64,000 nt of DNA from Alphaproteobacteria bacterium (GTDB taxonomy: Bacteria > Pseudomonadota > Alphaproteobacteria > Sphingomonadales > Sphingomonadaceae). The notes beneath the pieces were generated by a model. The model did not search any database, was not told the origin of the DNA, and saw only the letters and a list, made by a program, of their open reading frames with translations. A program made the position numbers and the translations under genes. The stretch lies in NCBI GenBank assembly GCA_030424845.1, contig JAUHWC010000001.1, positions 434,001 to 498,000 on the forward strand, read 5' to 3'. Below are positions 10,041 to 19,539 of this stretch, piece by piece; within the stretch, counting starts at the first letter, position 1, and each line of letters opens with the position of its first letter.

Positions 10041-10835
10041 TCAGAGATAGAGGGTTTCGCAGTTCTCGTTTACCGGGTTGCGGTCATTCTCGGCACACTG
10101 GAACTCGATCAGCGCGCCATGCCGGTCCCGGCGATAGCTCACTGTCACCTCATAGGGTCCTGAAAATGCCAGCGGATCGGTCATCACCATGTCGTTGACG
10201 AGGACATCGGGATCGTCGGGGGAGATGTAGATCCTCTCCACCAGCCGGAACTGGTCGGAGTGCTTGCCGCCCTCGCCCACCTCCATCCGGTCGGAAATGC
10301 CGATGGTATCCACCACCAGCGTTTCACCCTCCCAGTGGCCGATCGAATGGCCGTGATAGGAGGGATCGGGATCCTCGGGATGCTCGCGCCCGTCAGTCCA
10401 GATCGTGCGCGTCTGCATCCATGCTTCCTGGTTGATGGTGACCCGGCCCGGCGTGAACAGGAATTCGTAAGGGTACTGCGCCAGCTGCATGATGCGCGGC
10501 AGGCCCGGCGGGCTGCAATTGGATCGGCTGCGCAATTCCACGCCGTCATTCGCCTGCACCTGGTCGCGCCAGCGTTCCCATTGCTCAAGGTATTCGCCCT
10601 TGAGCGGCGGCTGCGGCAAGCGTCCACCGCGTTGCAGGAACCAGATGCCGCCCCAGTCGGGCAGCTGGTCGAGCTCGGCATATTTGCCCTTGGCAAAGCC
10701 GGCGCTGTCCTCGGCCTCGATGCCCGGAGGAACCGGCGAAGTGAACGCAGCCCCCAGTTCGGTCTGTGCCGCAGCGCCGAAACCGAACAGGCTGGCCCCG
10801 GCAAGACCCGCCATCATCACACGCTTCATGCTCAT
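10041..10835 (-). CDS. exported hypothetical protein, 'DGREH...GHWEG' family, copy 2
   Basis: Signal peptide; WTDGREHPEDPDPSYHGHSIGHWEGETLVVDT..RLVERI. Confidence 0.8.
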   Translation of the reverse strand: MSMKRVMMAGLAGASLFGFGAAAQTELGAAFTSPVPPGIEAEDSAGFAKGKYAELDQLPDWGGIWFLQRGGRLPQPPLKGEYLEQWERWRDQVQANDGVELRSRSNCSPPGLPRIMQLAQYPYEFLFTPGRVTINQEAWMQTRTIWTDGREHPEDPDPSYHGHSIGHWEGETLVVDTIGISDRMEVGEGGKHSDQFRLVERIYISPDDPDVLVNDMVMTDPLAFSGPYEVTVSYRRDRHGALIEFQCAENDRNPVNENCETLYL

Positions 10836-10865
10836 CTCGTGATCCTCTCCCCCTGCAACGCCGTG

Positions 10866-11246
10866 TCAGTCCGTGCTGACGTCGCCAAGCGTGGAGCCGT
10901 CAGCCTTGCGCACGCCGACATAGCTGCCGCCACGTGCACCGCTGCGCAAGGGGTGGACATAGAGCTGCACGCGATCGCCCTGGCGCAAAGTGGTGCGGGT
11001 CCAGCCTTCCTGGACGAGGTTGTTCGGGCTGGTCATTTCGATCGACCACTCCTCGCGCTCCCCGCCAGCCGCCACCTGCACGCGAATGAAGGCATGCGGG
11101 TTCTGCCACTTGAACTGCATCACGGTGGCATCGAGCACGACCGTGCGCTGCATGTCGAACATGGAATAGCTGTGATGGGCTGCGGCAGGGACTGCCAGCG
11201 GAGCCATGATTGCGGCGCCGAGCGCCAGCTTGTGTGCCAGTTTCAT
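10866..11246 (-). CDS. DUF6152-type exported protein, copy b
   Basis: MKLAHKLALGAAIMAPLAVPAAA|HHSYSMFD..QFKWQNPHAFIRV..RSGARGGSYVGVRKADG. Confidence 0.82.
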   Translation of the reverse strand: MKLAHKLALGAAIMAPLAVPAAAHHSYSMFDMQRTVVLDATVMQFKWQNPHAFIRVQVAAGGEREEWSIEMTSPNNLVQEGWTRTTLRQGDRVQLYVHPLRSGARGGSYVGVRKADGSTLGDVSTD

Positions 11247-11268
11247 TGCATGATCTCCTTCGATCACT

Positions 11269-11682
11269 TCAGAATTGCGGCACGTTGACCGGTTCCCCGT
11301 TCTTGGGGAGGCCGGAATCGAGCAAGGTGCCGTCCGCCTTGCGCAGGTCAAGGAACAGTCCGCCCGGCTCGCCATTGCGCAGCGGCGCCATCCGCAAGGT
11401 CACCTGGTCACCCGGATGCAGCGAATTGCGGTTCCATCCCTGGCGGCTCAGGTTGTTCGGGCTGTTCAGCTCGATGCTGTAATGGCGCGTCGCACGGCCC
11501 TGGCGAACCTCCAGTTCGATGAAGGCATGCGGGTTGGTCCACTGGAATTCCACCACCCGTCCTTCCAGCGTCATGATCTGGCGCTGGTCGAACATGGCGA
11601 AACTGTGATGGGACTGTGCCGGCCCCGCCATCGCCAGCACGGCGCCTGCGGCGGCCAGCGCAAGGGCGGTCATCCTAATCAT
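11269..11682 (-). CDS. DUF6152-type exported protein, copy a
   Basis: GPAQS|HHSFAMFDQRQIMTLEGRVVEFQWTNPHAFIELEV; overlaps the upstream gene by 8 bp. Confidence 0.82.
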   Translation of the reverse strand: MIRMTALALAAAGAVLAMAGPAQSHHSFAMFDQRQIMTLEGRVVEFQWTNPHAFIELEVRQGRATRHYSIELNSPNNLSRQGWNRNSLHPGDQVTLRMAPLRNGEPGGLFLDLRKADGTLLDSGLPKNGEPVNVPQF

Positions 11683-12619
11683 CGTCTCTTACTCCTTCCA
11701 CATTGCTCAACCCGCGCTCCTCCGCCTCTGCCCGGCCAAGGTTCGTGCCCGGCAGGTTGGCGTTGTAGGCCAGGATGCAGTTGCTTTCGTTGACGTCGGT
11801 ATAATCCTGCCGGTTGAAGCGCTTGGTAGAACGCCACTCGCCTTCCCAAAGCTCCGGATCGGTCATGATGTATTCGACTTCCATCACCGTGCCGTCCTCC
11901 AGCAGGCGGATACGCTCCACGATCTCGGTGTCGAAGGACATGGGGATGCCGTAATCGATGTAATGGTTGTCAGCCTCGAAATACTTGGTCGTCACGACCA
12001 GCGTATCGCCTTCCCAATGGCCGATACTCTCGCCGTTGTAGCTGGGTACGACGAGGTTGGAATCCGAATGCTCGCGCCCGTCGAGATAGATGATCCGCAC
12101 GGAATTGTTGAAACCCGAGATCATGTAGATCGCCGTAGGCAGCTGGATGAAGGCGTGCGGCCAGACGCGCGTCATGATCATCGGCATGCCCGGCGGGTAG
12201 CACTGCCCGATCGCATCGCGATAGGTCTCGCCGCGCTGCTGCGCTGCGGCGGAATCGATCAGCGCCTCGATCCCTTCGGGTCCGAACTTGGGATAGGGCG
12301 GGCCGAACAGGAAATGCAGGAAACCATCGGACAGGTCGATGAACCACGTGCCGGTGAGGTTGATCGGTGCCGGCGGGCGCTCGGCATTGAGGTTGGCCGG
12401 TGCCAGCGCACCAAGGTATCCCGGATGCTTGGGCACCATGTTGTAGAGGCGTTCCTCGCTCAGCGGCACATATTCGCGCACCACTTCGGGCTGGACCAGC
12501 TCTTCGCCTTCAGCTTCCTGCGCGAAGGCCGAACCCTGGCCCAGCGCCAGACCGGCGGCCAAGGCCACCGCCAGCGCCTTGCGCCTGTTTGCCTTCAAGA
12601 TCCTCTTGCTCTGCATCAT
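11675..12619 (-). CDS. exported hypothetical protein, 'DGREH...GHWEG' family, copy 1
   Basis: Signal peptide; YLDGREHSDSNLVVPSYNGESIGHWEGDTLVVTTKYF..EIVERIRLLEDG. Confidence 0.8.
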   Translation of the reverse strand: MMQSKRILKANRRKALAVALAAGLALGQGSAFAQEAEGEELVQPEVVREYVPLSEERLYNMVPKHPGYLGALAPANLNAERPPAPINLTGTWFIDLSDGFLHFLFGPPYPKFGPEGIEALIDSAAAQQRGETYRDAIGQCYPPGMPMIMTRVWPHAFIQLPTAIYMISGFNNSVRIIYLDGREHSDSNLVVPSYNGESIGHWEGDTLVVTTKYFEADNHYIDYGIPMSFDTEIVERIRLLEDGTVMEVEYIMTDPELWEGEWRSTKRFNRQDYTDVNESNCILAYNANLPGTNLGRAEAEERGLSNVEGVRDDD

Positions 12620-12638
12620 CTTCCCATACCCCAGGCTT

Positions 12639-12653
12639 TTTGACTATGTCAAA
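12639..12653. promoter_or_regulatory. putative MarR operator (perfect palindrome)
   Basis: TTTGAC-TAT-GTCAAA 20 bp upstream of the 12619 start; overlaps a TTGACA -35-like hexamer on the minus strand. Confidence 0.55.
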
Positions 12654-12716
12654 TTGGATTACGCCAGCATGAACGGAAGGACGCAACGCCAAGCGCGCCC
12701 TTCCGGCAATTGTTCT

Positions 12717-12747
12717 CCCCGCCCGCAAGGCATGCTTGCAGGCGGGG
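12717..12747 (-). terminator. stem-loop between the TonB receptor and the next gene
   Basis: CCCCGCCcGCAAGgcatgCTTGCaGGCGGGG; long stem, no U-tract. Confidence 0.45.
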
Positions 12748-12756
12748 ATCAGGCTA

Positions 12757-15216
12757 TCAGAAGTCGTACTGGAGCGTCAGCCCCACTTCACGCGGCTTTC
12801 CACGCACCACGAACAAGGCGGAGCGTTCCGGTGCCGAGAGCGGGATCTGGATTCGGGTCGGCCCGCCACGGTCCCAGTAGCCGCCACCGAAGCGCGTGGC
12901 ATAGCTGGCATAGGTGTTGTCCAGCAGGTTGTTGGCAAACAGGCTGACCGTGACCGGCGCGTTGTCCGGCTGGAAGCGGATGCGTGCATTGACCAGGTCG
13001 ATCGCCGGCAGCTGGTAGGCGGAATCCCCTTCATCCGTGGGATGGGTGGCCTGGCTGCTGGTATGGGCAAAGTTGACGTTGAAGGTCAGTTCACCCGGCC
13101 CGACATCGGCCATGTAGGTTGCGCCGATGTTGAAGCTGAACTTGGGCGGCCCCGGGAACAGGTTGGGACCGCTGTTGGCGACTTCGTCCTTGACGTCGTA
13201 GCCGGTGTAGCCAGCACTACCGTCAAGCCAGAAATCATCGGTCAGGTAGACCTGCGCATCCAGTTCGACACCATAGATGTCGACATCCCCGGTATTGATC
13301 AGCGCGATGCGGAAGCCGGGCGGTTCGGGGCAGCCCACCTCGCCGGAACACTGCACCTGGCGAGCCGCCTGGCGGTTGGTCCACTGCATGTAGAACGCCG
13401 TCGGGTTGAACCGCAGGCGTCCGTCGAGAGCCTCGATGCGCATACCGGTTTCGTAGTTGCGCACCTTTTCCGGGTCGATCGGCCGCAGCACTGCACTCTG
13501 CGCTTCGCCGGTTGCGTTGTCGGCGATTTCCACCCCGCCATAGGAGCCTGCCTTGTAGGCCTTGGACACGGTTGCGTACCACATCCAGTCGGGGGTCAGC
13601 TCATAGTCGATGGTGGCGCGCCAATCGAGCTGGTCCCAGCTTGCATCACTCGTCACCGTCGTGCGGTCGGTACCCGGTGCCGGCGTGAAGGTCTCGTGAG
13701 CATACTCGGTTGACGTGTAGTCCTTGCGGTCATGCGCATAACGAAGGCCGCCCGTGAAGTTCAGGCCATCGGTGATGTGCCAGGTGCCGCTGGCGAAGAT
13801 GCCGAAGGAATCGGACTTCTGGACCGTGTCGGTATCCGTGCGGGTGAACAGGCCCAGGTCGGCATTGCCATTGGGCCGCAGCGTGTTCGCGAAGGGCCCG
13901 CCGCGCGGCACGTCGCTGGTACCGCGACGGTTGACCACATATTCGTCATTCGACGACTTTTCGTGGAAATAGCTGCCACCCAGGATGAAATCGACTGCCC
14001 CTTCGAACAGTTCGGCGTTGAGCTGGATTTCCTGGTAGAACACATCGGACTTGATGTTGTTCATGCGGGTTTCGGTGCCGAGATACTGCCAGTCGAGATT
14101 GCTGGCATTATCGAGGTTGGAAAGGCCGCTGATGCTCGAAATGGTCAGGGTGTCCGACAGGTCGTATTCGAGGTTGAGCGATGCCTGCCAGTAATCGGTG
14201 TTGTCATACTGGAGGCAGGAATCGTCGAAATCGGGATCGAAATCGTCGATCAGGCAGAATGCGGGCGCGGTGAAATCATCGATCACGATGCGCGGATCGT
14301 TGTAGGCCGCGATCTGCTCCTGGCCGTCGGCAATGAGCGCATCGCCCAGCCAGTCGCCGTAGTTGCCTTCCCAGAAACCTTCGCCAATGCCCGGGCGCAT
14401 GTCGAATTCCTCGAACACGTGCGGCGTGCCGTTGCTCTTGTTCTTGGAATAGATGAAGCCGAGGTCGACCGTCAGGTCGCTGGAGGGCTCGAAACGCAGG
14501 TCGGCGCGCCCGATGTAATCGGTGGTGCGGCCAAGATCCTGCGGACCGCGCTGCACCCAGCCACCCTGGTTCAGGTAAGCCCCCTGCACGCGCAGTGCCG
14601 CATCGTCACCCAGTGGCAGGTTCAGTGCACCGACAAGGTCATGCCGTTCCATGTTGGCGATGGTCGCGCGGACATAGCCTTCGGTCACACCCACTTCGGG
14701 ACGCTTGGTGAAGTAGCGGATCGCACCACCGGTGGAGTTGCGGCCGAACAGGGTGCCTTGAGGTCCGCGCAGCACTTCGACACGTTCGATATCGAGCACG
14801 CGCAGCACCGAACCGTTGGTACGGGGGATGTAGACCCCGTCAAGATATAGGCCGACACCGCGTTCGCCGGTGGCACCGCCACCGCCAGCGATACCGCGGA
14901 TGGAGAACTGCGGGTTGGAATTGCCGCTGCCGCGGCCGCCGGTGATGTTGAGGTTGGGCGTGAAGGTGGCGAGGTCCTCAAGATCCTCGATACCCTTGGC
15001 ATCGATGGTTTCCGGCGTGACCGCCACGATCGACAGCGGCGTTTCCTGCAGGTTGGTCTCGCGGCGTTCGGCCGTCACGATGATGCTGGTGCCCGGCCGC
15101 GTCGCCCGCTCTCCCTCTGCCTCCTGCGCATGGGAAGGCGCCGCAACAGCCATGGCCATCACTGCGCAAGACGCAGCCAAAGCTGTCCTGCGGCCAAGAA
15201 TCTTGTCCGTTTTCAT
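12757..15216 (-). CDS. TonB-dependent receptor
   Basis: IIVTAERRETNLQETPLSI plug, VEVLRGPQGTLFGRNSTGGAIRY, C-terminal F (REVGLTLQYDF); start chosen after an AGGGAG RBS. Confidence 0.95.
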   Translation of the reverse strand: MKTDKILGRRTALAASCAVMAMAVAAPSHAQEAEGERATRPGTSIIVTAERRETNLQETPLSIVAVTPETIDAKGIEDLEDLATFTPNLNITGGRGSGNSNPQFSIRGIAGGGGATGERGVGLYLDGVYIPRTNGSVLRVLDIERVEVLRGPQGTLFGRNSTGGAIRYFTKRPEVGVTEGYVRATIANMERHDLVGALNLPLGDDAALRVQGAYLNQGGWVQRGPQDLGRTTDYIGRADLRFEPSSDLTVDLGFIYSKNKSNGTPHVFEEFDMRPGIGEGFWEGNYGDWLGDALIADGQEQIAAYNDPRIVIDDFTAPAFCLIDDFDPDFDDSCLQYDNTDYWQASLNLEYDLSDTLTISSISGLSNLDNASNLDWQYLGTETRMNNIKSDVFYQEIQLNAELFEGAVDFILGGSYFHEKSSNDEYVVNRRGTSDVPRGGPFANTLRPNGNADLGLFTRTDTDTVQKSDSFGIFASGTWHITDGLNFTGGLRYAHDRKDYTSTEYAHETFTPAPGTDRTTVTSDASWDQLDWRATIDYELTPDWMWYATVSKAYKAGSYGGVEIADNATGEAQSAVLRPIDPEKVRNYETGMRIEALDGRLRFNPTAFYMQWTNRQAARQVQCSGEVGCPEPPGFRIALINTGDVDIYGVELDAQVYLTDDFWLDGSAGYTGYDVKDEVANSGPNLFPGPPKFSFNIGATYMADVGPGELTFNVNFAHTSSQATHPTDEGDSAYQLPAIDLVNARIRFQPDNAPVTVSLFANNLLDNTYASYATRFGGGYWDRGGPTRIQIPLSAPERSALFVVRGKPREVGLTLQYDF

Positions 15217-15299
15217 CCAGATATCTCCCTCACCCCTACCGCCGGTATCTTTTTTCCAGTGGCCCGGCAGGCGGTATGCCGAAGTCACCAATCAATGTT

Positions 15300-15337
15300 T
15301 TTGACTTCCGCAAATGTATATTTTTGACATCCGCAAA
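15300..15337. promoter_or_regulatory. tandem putative MarR operators upstream of the TonB receptor
   Basis: TTTGACTTCCGCAAA (15300-15314) and TTTGACATCCGCAAA (15323-15337), 23 bp period; overlaps minus-strand TTGCGT-N16-TATACA promoter-like elements. Confidence 0.55.
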
Positions 15338-15458
15338 CGCAAGCCATTATTCCAAGCTTGTTGATATCTCCACACTTTGACGAGGCAAATCCGCGCTTTC
15401 CTACAACCGTGCCGCTCAGCCAATGCCGCCGCGACTCGAACACGCACGGAGTTTGCCA

Positions 15459-15872
15459 ATGGCCCTGCTCGAAACCCTTATCGGCCCCCTCACCTCGATC
15501 ATCGACAAGGTGATCCCGGACAAGGCCGCGCGAGACAGGGCCAAGCTGGAGCTTCTCAAGCTGGAAGGCACGCAGGAACTGGCGCTTATCGAGACGCAGA
15601 TCTCGGCCATCATCGCTGAAGCGAATTCGCGCGATCCGTGGACCAGCCGCGCCCGGCCCAGCTTCCTCTATGTGATGTATGTCCTGCTGTTGTTCGCCCT
15701 GCCGATGGGCGTGCTGGCAGCCTTTCGCCCCGATACCGCGCATGACATCGCCAAGGGCATGAACGATTACCTGGGCGGCCTGCCTGAACCGCTCTACGCC
15801 CTCTTCGGCACCGGCTATCTGGGCTACACGGCTGCGCGCCAGTGGGGGAAGATCAAGGGTGTCGAGAAATAG
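15459..15872 (+). CDS. GTA-type 3TM holin family protein
   Basis: MALLETLIGPLTSIIDKVIPDKAARDRAKLELLKLEG..AEANSRDPWTSRARPSFLYVMYVLLLFALPMG, typical of the GTA_holin_3TM family. Confidence 0.8.
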   Translation: MALLETLIGPLTSIIDKVIPDKAARDRAKLELLKLEGTQELALIETQISAIIAEANSRDPWTSRARPSFLYVMYVLLLFALPMGVLAAFRPDTAHDIAKGMNDYLGGLPEPLYALFGTGYLGYTAARQWGKIKGVEK

Positions 15873-15875
15873 GCA

Positions 15876-16943
15876 TCACACCTTGCGTGCCAGCCGCGCA
15901 TCCAGTTGCCCGGACAACGCAGCCTCATCCAGTGCTCCTGCCTCGTCGCGCATGATCCAGCCCGGAAAGGCGGGAAAGTCGCAATCCTCGAAAATGGCGA
16001 CCGGCTCGCCGAGCAATGCCGCGACATAGCTGAAGCAGCTCTTCGACATCACCAGCACGTCCGCGGCGGCAAGCTGTGCCAGGGCATCGAACGGATCGGT
16101 GTCCAACCGCAGGTCCGGGGCATGATCGTGCAAGGCCGCGAAATCGGCATCCTTTCCCTGTGAAAAGACCAGCAGGCGATAAGCCACGCCGCGCTGTTCC
16201 AATTGCGCCGTGACGGTGCGCAGCGTGCGCGCAAAGCTGTCCAGCCCGGTCCACATGTCTTGACGATCCGGCCCCACGTCGCCGCGCCGGATGTGGACGG
16301 CGATGGTGAACGGCTGTTGCCCGGCAAGCGGCTTGTTGCGGCGATAGCGGGCGCGAAATTCGGGCAGTTGCGCCCTGATCGTCTCGACGAACAGCTCCCT
16401 TTGCGCTGCACGCAGCTCCTCATCCGCGATCCGGCGAATATCGGTGTAGTACTGCGCTCGCTCGCTCGGCACGGGCGGGTGCAGGTACTGGGTCAGGTCG
16501 CGCCCGCCCGGTCCTTCCATGAAAGTCAGTTCGAACAGGTCGAAGCTCTCGCCCTCCACCTCACTTGAAGGCAATTCACCTTCCCCCAGGTTGAAGAAGC
16601 GCTCCCAGCCTTCGTCCCATGCCCGCTGGTCGCCGACGGCATGGTTGAGGCCGGAAAAGGGCGTGTGGCGGTATTCCAGCCCGTAACGGCGGCAGAAGCC
16701 GATGGTGAACATGGTCATCAGCGCGCGCGATCCTGCGCCTTCGCGCTGGTGGAAGTCCCTGACAGTCAGGCGCGTGAACGGCTTGCCTGACAGGAGATGG
16801 CGCAAGTGCCGAGCCACGAAACGATGCTGGTCGCCGTGCCATGCATTGCGTCCGGTGGCCCGCTTGAGCAGGTTCTTGCCCGCATTGATCCCCGTCCCCG
16901 CGACCAGCCGGGCAACAAGGGCGGCATAGCTGTTGCGTGTCAT
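15876..16943 (-). CDS. putative fucosyltransferase-like protein
   Basis: AVHIRRGDVGPDRQ motif and LVMSKSCFSYVAALLGEPVAI C-terminal region. Confidence 0.55.
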   Translation of the reverse strand: MTRNSYAALVARLVAGTGINAGKNLLKRATGRNAWHGDQHRFVARHLRHLLSGKPFTRLTVRDFHQREGAGSRALMTMFTIGFCRRYGLEYRHTPFSGLNHAVGDQRAWDEGWERFFNLGEGELPSSEVEGESFDLFELTFMEGPGGRDLTQYLHPPVPSERAQYYTDIRRIADEELRAAQRELFVETIRAQLPEFRARYRRNKPLAGQQPFTIAVHIRRGDVGPDRQDMWTGLDSFARTLRTVTAQLEQRGVAYRLLVFSQGKDADFAALHDHAPDLRLDTDPFDALAQLAAADVLVMSKSCFSYVAALLGEPVAIFEDCDFPAFPGWIMRDEAGALDEAALSGQLDARLARKV

Positions 16944-17120
16944 TGCAGCATGTTTCCCTGCCCGTCGGGCGATCCAGCAAACCGCGCCTCCTGCCTGATG
17001 CCTAACGCGAAAATGCCCCTTGTGCGAGGGGGCCTTCGCAACAGGCTGCCAACCTCGCCGCTTTACCCCTGCCCTGCCTTGCCGCTATGGGGGCTGCCGA
17101 GATGGAGGAAAACGGCTGAC

Positions 17121-17555
17121 ATGGCAGACACGGTATACGTCCTGAACGGCCCCAATCTGAACCTGCTGGGGATGCGCGAGCCGGAGATTTACGGCTCGGA
17201 CACGCTTGATGACGTGGCATCGCGCCTGGAAGACAGGGCCAAGGCGCTTGGCCTGGTGGTGGACGTGCGCCAGTCGAACCACGAAGGCCATCTTTGCGAC
17301 TGGATGCACGAAGCGCAGGCGGAAGGCGCCAAGGCGATCCTCCTCAATGCCGGTGCGCTCACCCATACCAGCATCGCGCTGTATGACGCGATCCGGTCGA
17401 TCTCCGTGCCGGTGATCGAAGTGCATATCTCCAACCCGCATGCACGCGAGGCATATCGCCACAAGAGCTATGTCGGCATGGCCGCCAAGGGCTCCGTCAT
17501 GGGGCTTGGCACATACGGATACGAGCTGGCGCTGGAAGCTGCGGCGAAACTCTGA
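17121..17555 (+). CDS. aroQ: type II 3-dehydroquinate dehydratase
   Basis: [52 protein letters not shown]. Confidence 0.97.
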   Translation: MADTVYVLNGPNLNLLGMREPEIYGSDTLDDVASRLEDRAKALGLVVDVRQSNHEGHLCDWMHEAQAEGAKAILLNAGALTHTSIALYDAIRSISVPVIEVHISNPHAREAYRHKSYVGMAAKGSVMGLGTYGYELALEAAAKL

Positions 17556-17646
17556 TCGCCACAGCGGTTTGCGCGCGGCCCCTTGCCTTGCAGGGCCGCA
17601 GCATCTAGCGCCGATTGCAACACGAAAAACCCATCAAGAGGAACGC

Positions 17647-18144
17647 ATGGCCGATAACAAAGGGTCTTCCAGGCGCAGCGGCGCCATGAATATCGACGCA
17701 AAGCTGGTTCGCGAATTGGCGGACATGCTGGCCGATACCGGCCTGACCGAGATCGAGGTCGAGGATGGTGACCGCAAGATCCGCGTATCGCGCGGTGGTG
17801 GCGTGGCTGCACCGGCCGCTGTCGTGGCTGCGCCTGTCGCGGCCCCTGCTCCCGCGGCAGCACCTGCGGCAGAGGCGGCAGCTCCCGAAGCAGCGCCCGC
17901 GCCGGACCTCGCCAATGCCGTGAAGTCCCCCATGGTCGGGACCGCCTATCTCACGCCGGAACCGGGCGCTGATCCCTTCGTGAAGGTGGGAGACAGCGTG
18001 AAAGCCGGGGACACGCTGCTGATCGTGGAAGCGATGAAGGTGATGAACCCCATCACCGCCCCGCGCGATGGCACGGTGAAGCAGCTGCTGATCGACCACG
18101 GCCAGCCGGTCGAATTCGACCAGCCGCTGGTCGTGATCGGCTGA
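17647..18144 (+). CDS. accB: acetyl-CoA carboxylase biotin carboxyl carrier protein
   Basis: Ala/Pro linker and biotinyl motif VEAMKVMN. Confidence 0.97.
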   Translation: MADNKGSSRRSGAMNIDAKLVRELADMLADTGLTEIEVEDGDRKIRVSRGGGVAAPAAVVAAPVAAPAPAAAPAAEAAAPEAAPAPDLANAVKSPMVGTAYLTPEPGADPFVKVGDSVKAGDTLLIVEAMKVMNPITAPRDGTVKQLLIDHGQPVEFDQPLVVIG

Positions 18145-18152
18145 GGCGAACA

Positions 18153-19505
18153 ATGGCAATCAAGCGCATCCTTATCGCCAACCGCGGCGAAATCGCCCTG
18201 CGCATCCATCGCGCAGCCCATGAAATGGGGATCGAGACGGTGGCGGTGCATTCCACCGCCGATGCCGAAGCCATGCACGTGCGGCTGGCGGACCACGCCG
18301 TCTGCATCGGCCCGCCCTCTGCCACCGAGAGCTATCTCAACCATGCCGCGATCATTTCCGCGGCCGAGATCACCGGCGCGGACGCGATCCACCCCGGCTA
18401 CGGCTTCCTGTCCGAAAACGCGCAGTTCGCCGACATCGTCGAAGCCCATGACATCAAGTGGATCGGCCCCAAGCCCGAACATATCCGCACCATGGGTGAC
18501 AAGGTGCAGGCGAAGAAGACGGCTGGTGCACTGGGCCTGCCTCTCGTCCCGGGTTCGGACGGCGCGATCTCCGATTTTGACGAGATGCGCCGCATTGCCG
18601 ACGAGATCGGCTACCCCGTTATCGCCAAGGCTGCCGCAGGTGGCGGCGGGCGCGGGATGCAGGTCATCCCCGACGCGGAATCGATGGAACCGCTGGTCAA
18701 GCGCGCCATGAGCGAGGCAAAGGCCGCTTTCGGCGACGATACGATGTATCTGGAAAAGTACCTCGGCAATCCGCGCCACATCGAGTTCCAGGTCTTCGGG
18801 GACGGCAATGGCAACGCCATCCACCTCGGCGAGCGGGACTGTTCGCTCCAGCGCCGCCACCAGAAGGTGTTCGAGGAAGCGCCGAGCCCGGTGATCACCC
18901 CGGAAGAGCGCGAGCGCATGGGCGGCATCGTGGCCAAGGCGATGGCCGACATGGGCTATCGCGGTGCCGGCACGATCGAGTTCCTGTGGGAAGACGGCGA
19001 ATTCTACTTCATCGAAATGAACACCCGCCTGCAGGTGGAGCACCCGGTGACCGAAGCGATCACCGGCATGGACCTGGTGCGCGAACAGATCCGCATCGCG
19101 GACGGCAAGCCGCTGTCCGTGAGGCAGGAGGAACTGCGCTTCACCGGCCACGCGATCGAATGCCGCATCAACGCGGAAGACCCGTTCAACTTCACTCCCA
19201 GCCCCGGCAAGATCACCGCCTACCACCCGGCAGGCGGCATGCACGTGCGCGTCGATAGCGGGCTCTACGCCGGCTATTCGATCCCGCCCTATTATGATTC
19301 CATGATCGCCAAGCTGATCGTCTATGGCCGCACCCGCGAAGGCTGCATCATGCGGCTGAAGCGCGCGCTGGAGGAAATGGTGATAGAGGGCGTGAAAACC
19401 TCGATCCCGCTGCATGAAGAGCTGATCAAGCAGCCCGACGTGCTGTCCGGCGACTACACGATCAAGTGGCTGGAAGAATACCTGGCAAAGCGCGAGGCGG
19501 ATTAA
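18153..19505 (+). CDS. accC: acetyl-CoA carboxylase biotin carboxylase subunit
   Basis: [50 protein letters not shown]. Confidence 0.98.
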   Translation: MAIKRILIANRGEIALRIHRAAHEMGIETVAVHSTADAEAMHVRLADHAVCIGPPSATESYLNHAAIISAAEITGADAIHPGYGFLSENAQFADIVEAHDIKWIGPKPEHIRTMGDKVQAKKTAGALGLPLVPGSDGAISDFDEMRRIADEIGYPVIAKAAAGGGGRGMQVIPDAESMEPLVKRAMSEAKAAFGDDTMYLEKYLGNPRHIEFQVFGDGNGNAIHLGERDCSLQRRHQKVFEEAPSPVITPEERERMGGIVAKAMADMGYRGAGTIEFLWEDGEFYFIEMNTRLQVEHPVTEAITGMDLVREQIRIADGKPLSVRQEELRFTGHAIECRINAEDPFNFTPSPGKITAYHPAGGMHVRVDSGLYAGYSIPPYYDSMIAKLIVYGRTREGCIMRLKRALEEMVIEGVKTSIPLHEELIKQPDVLSGDYTIKWLEEYLAKREAD

Positions 19506-19539
19506 TCCGCCGCAAGCAATCTGCTAGGGTCGGCATCGC

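Noticed and set aside
15459-15872. Holin as evidence of a prophage
   Set aside because: No integrase, terminase, capsid, tail or lysin genes seen in flanking DNA, so a prophage is not supported; reported only as a solitary holin
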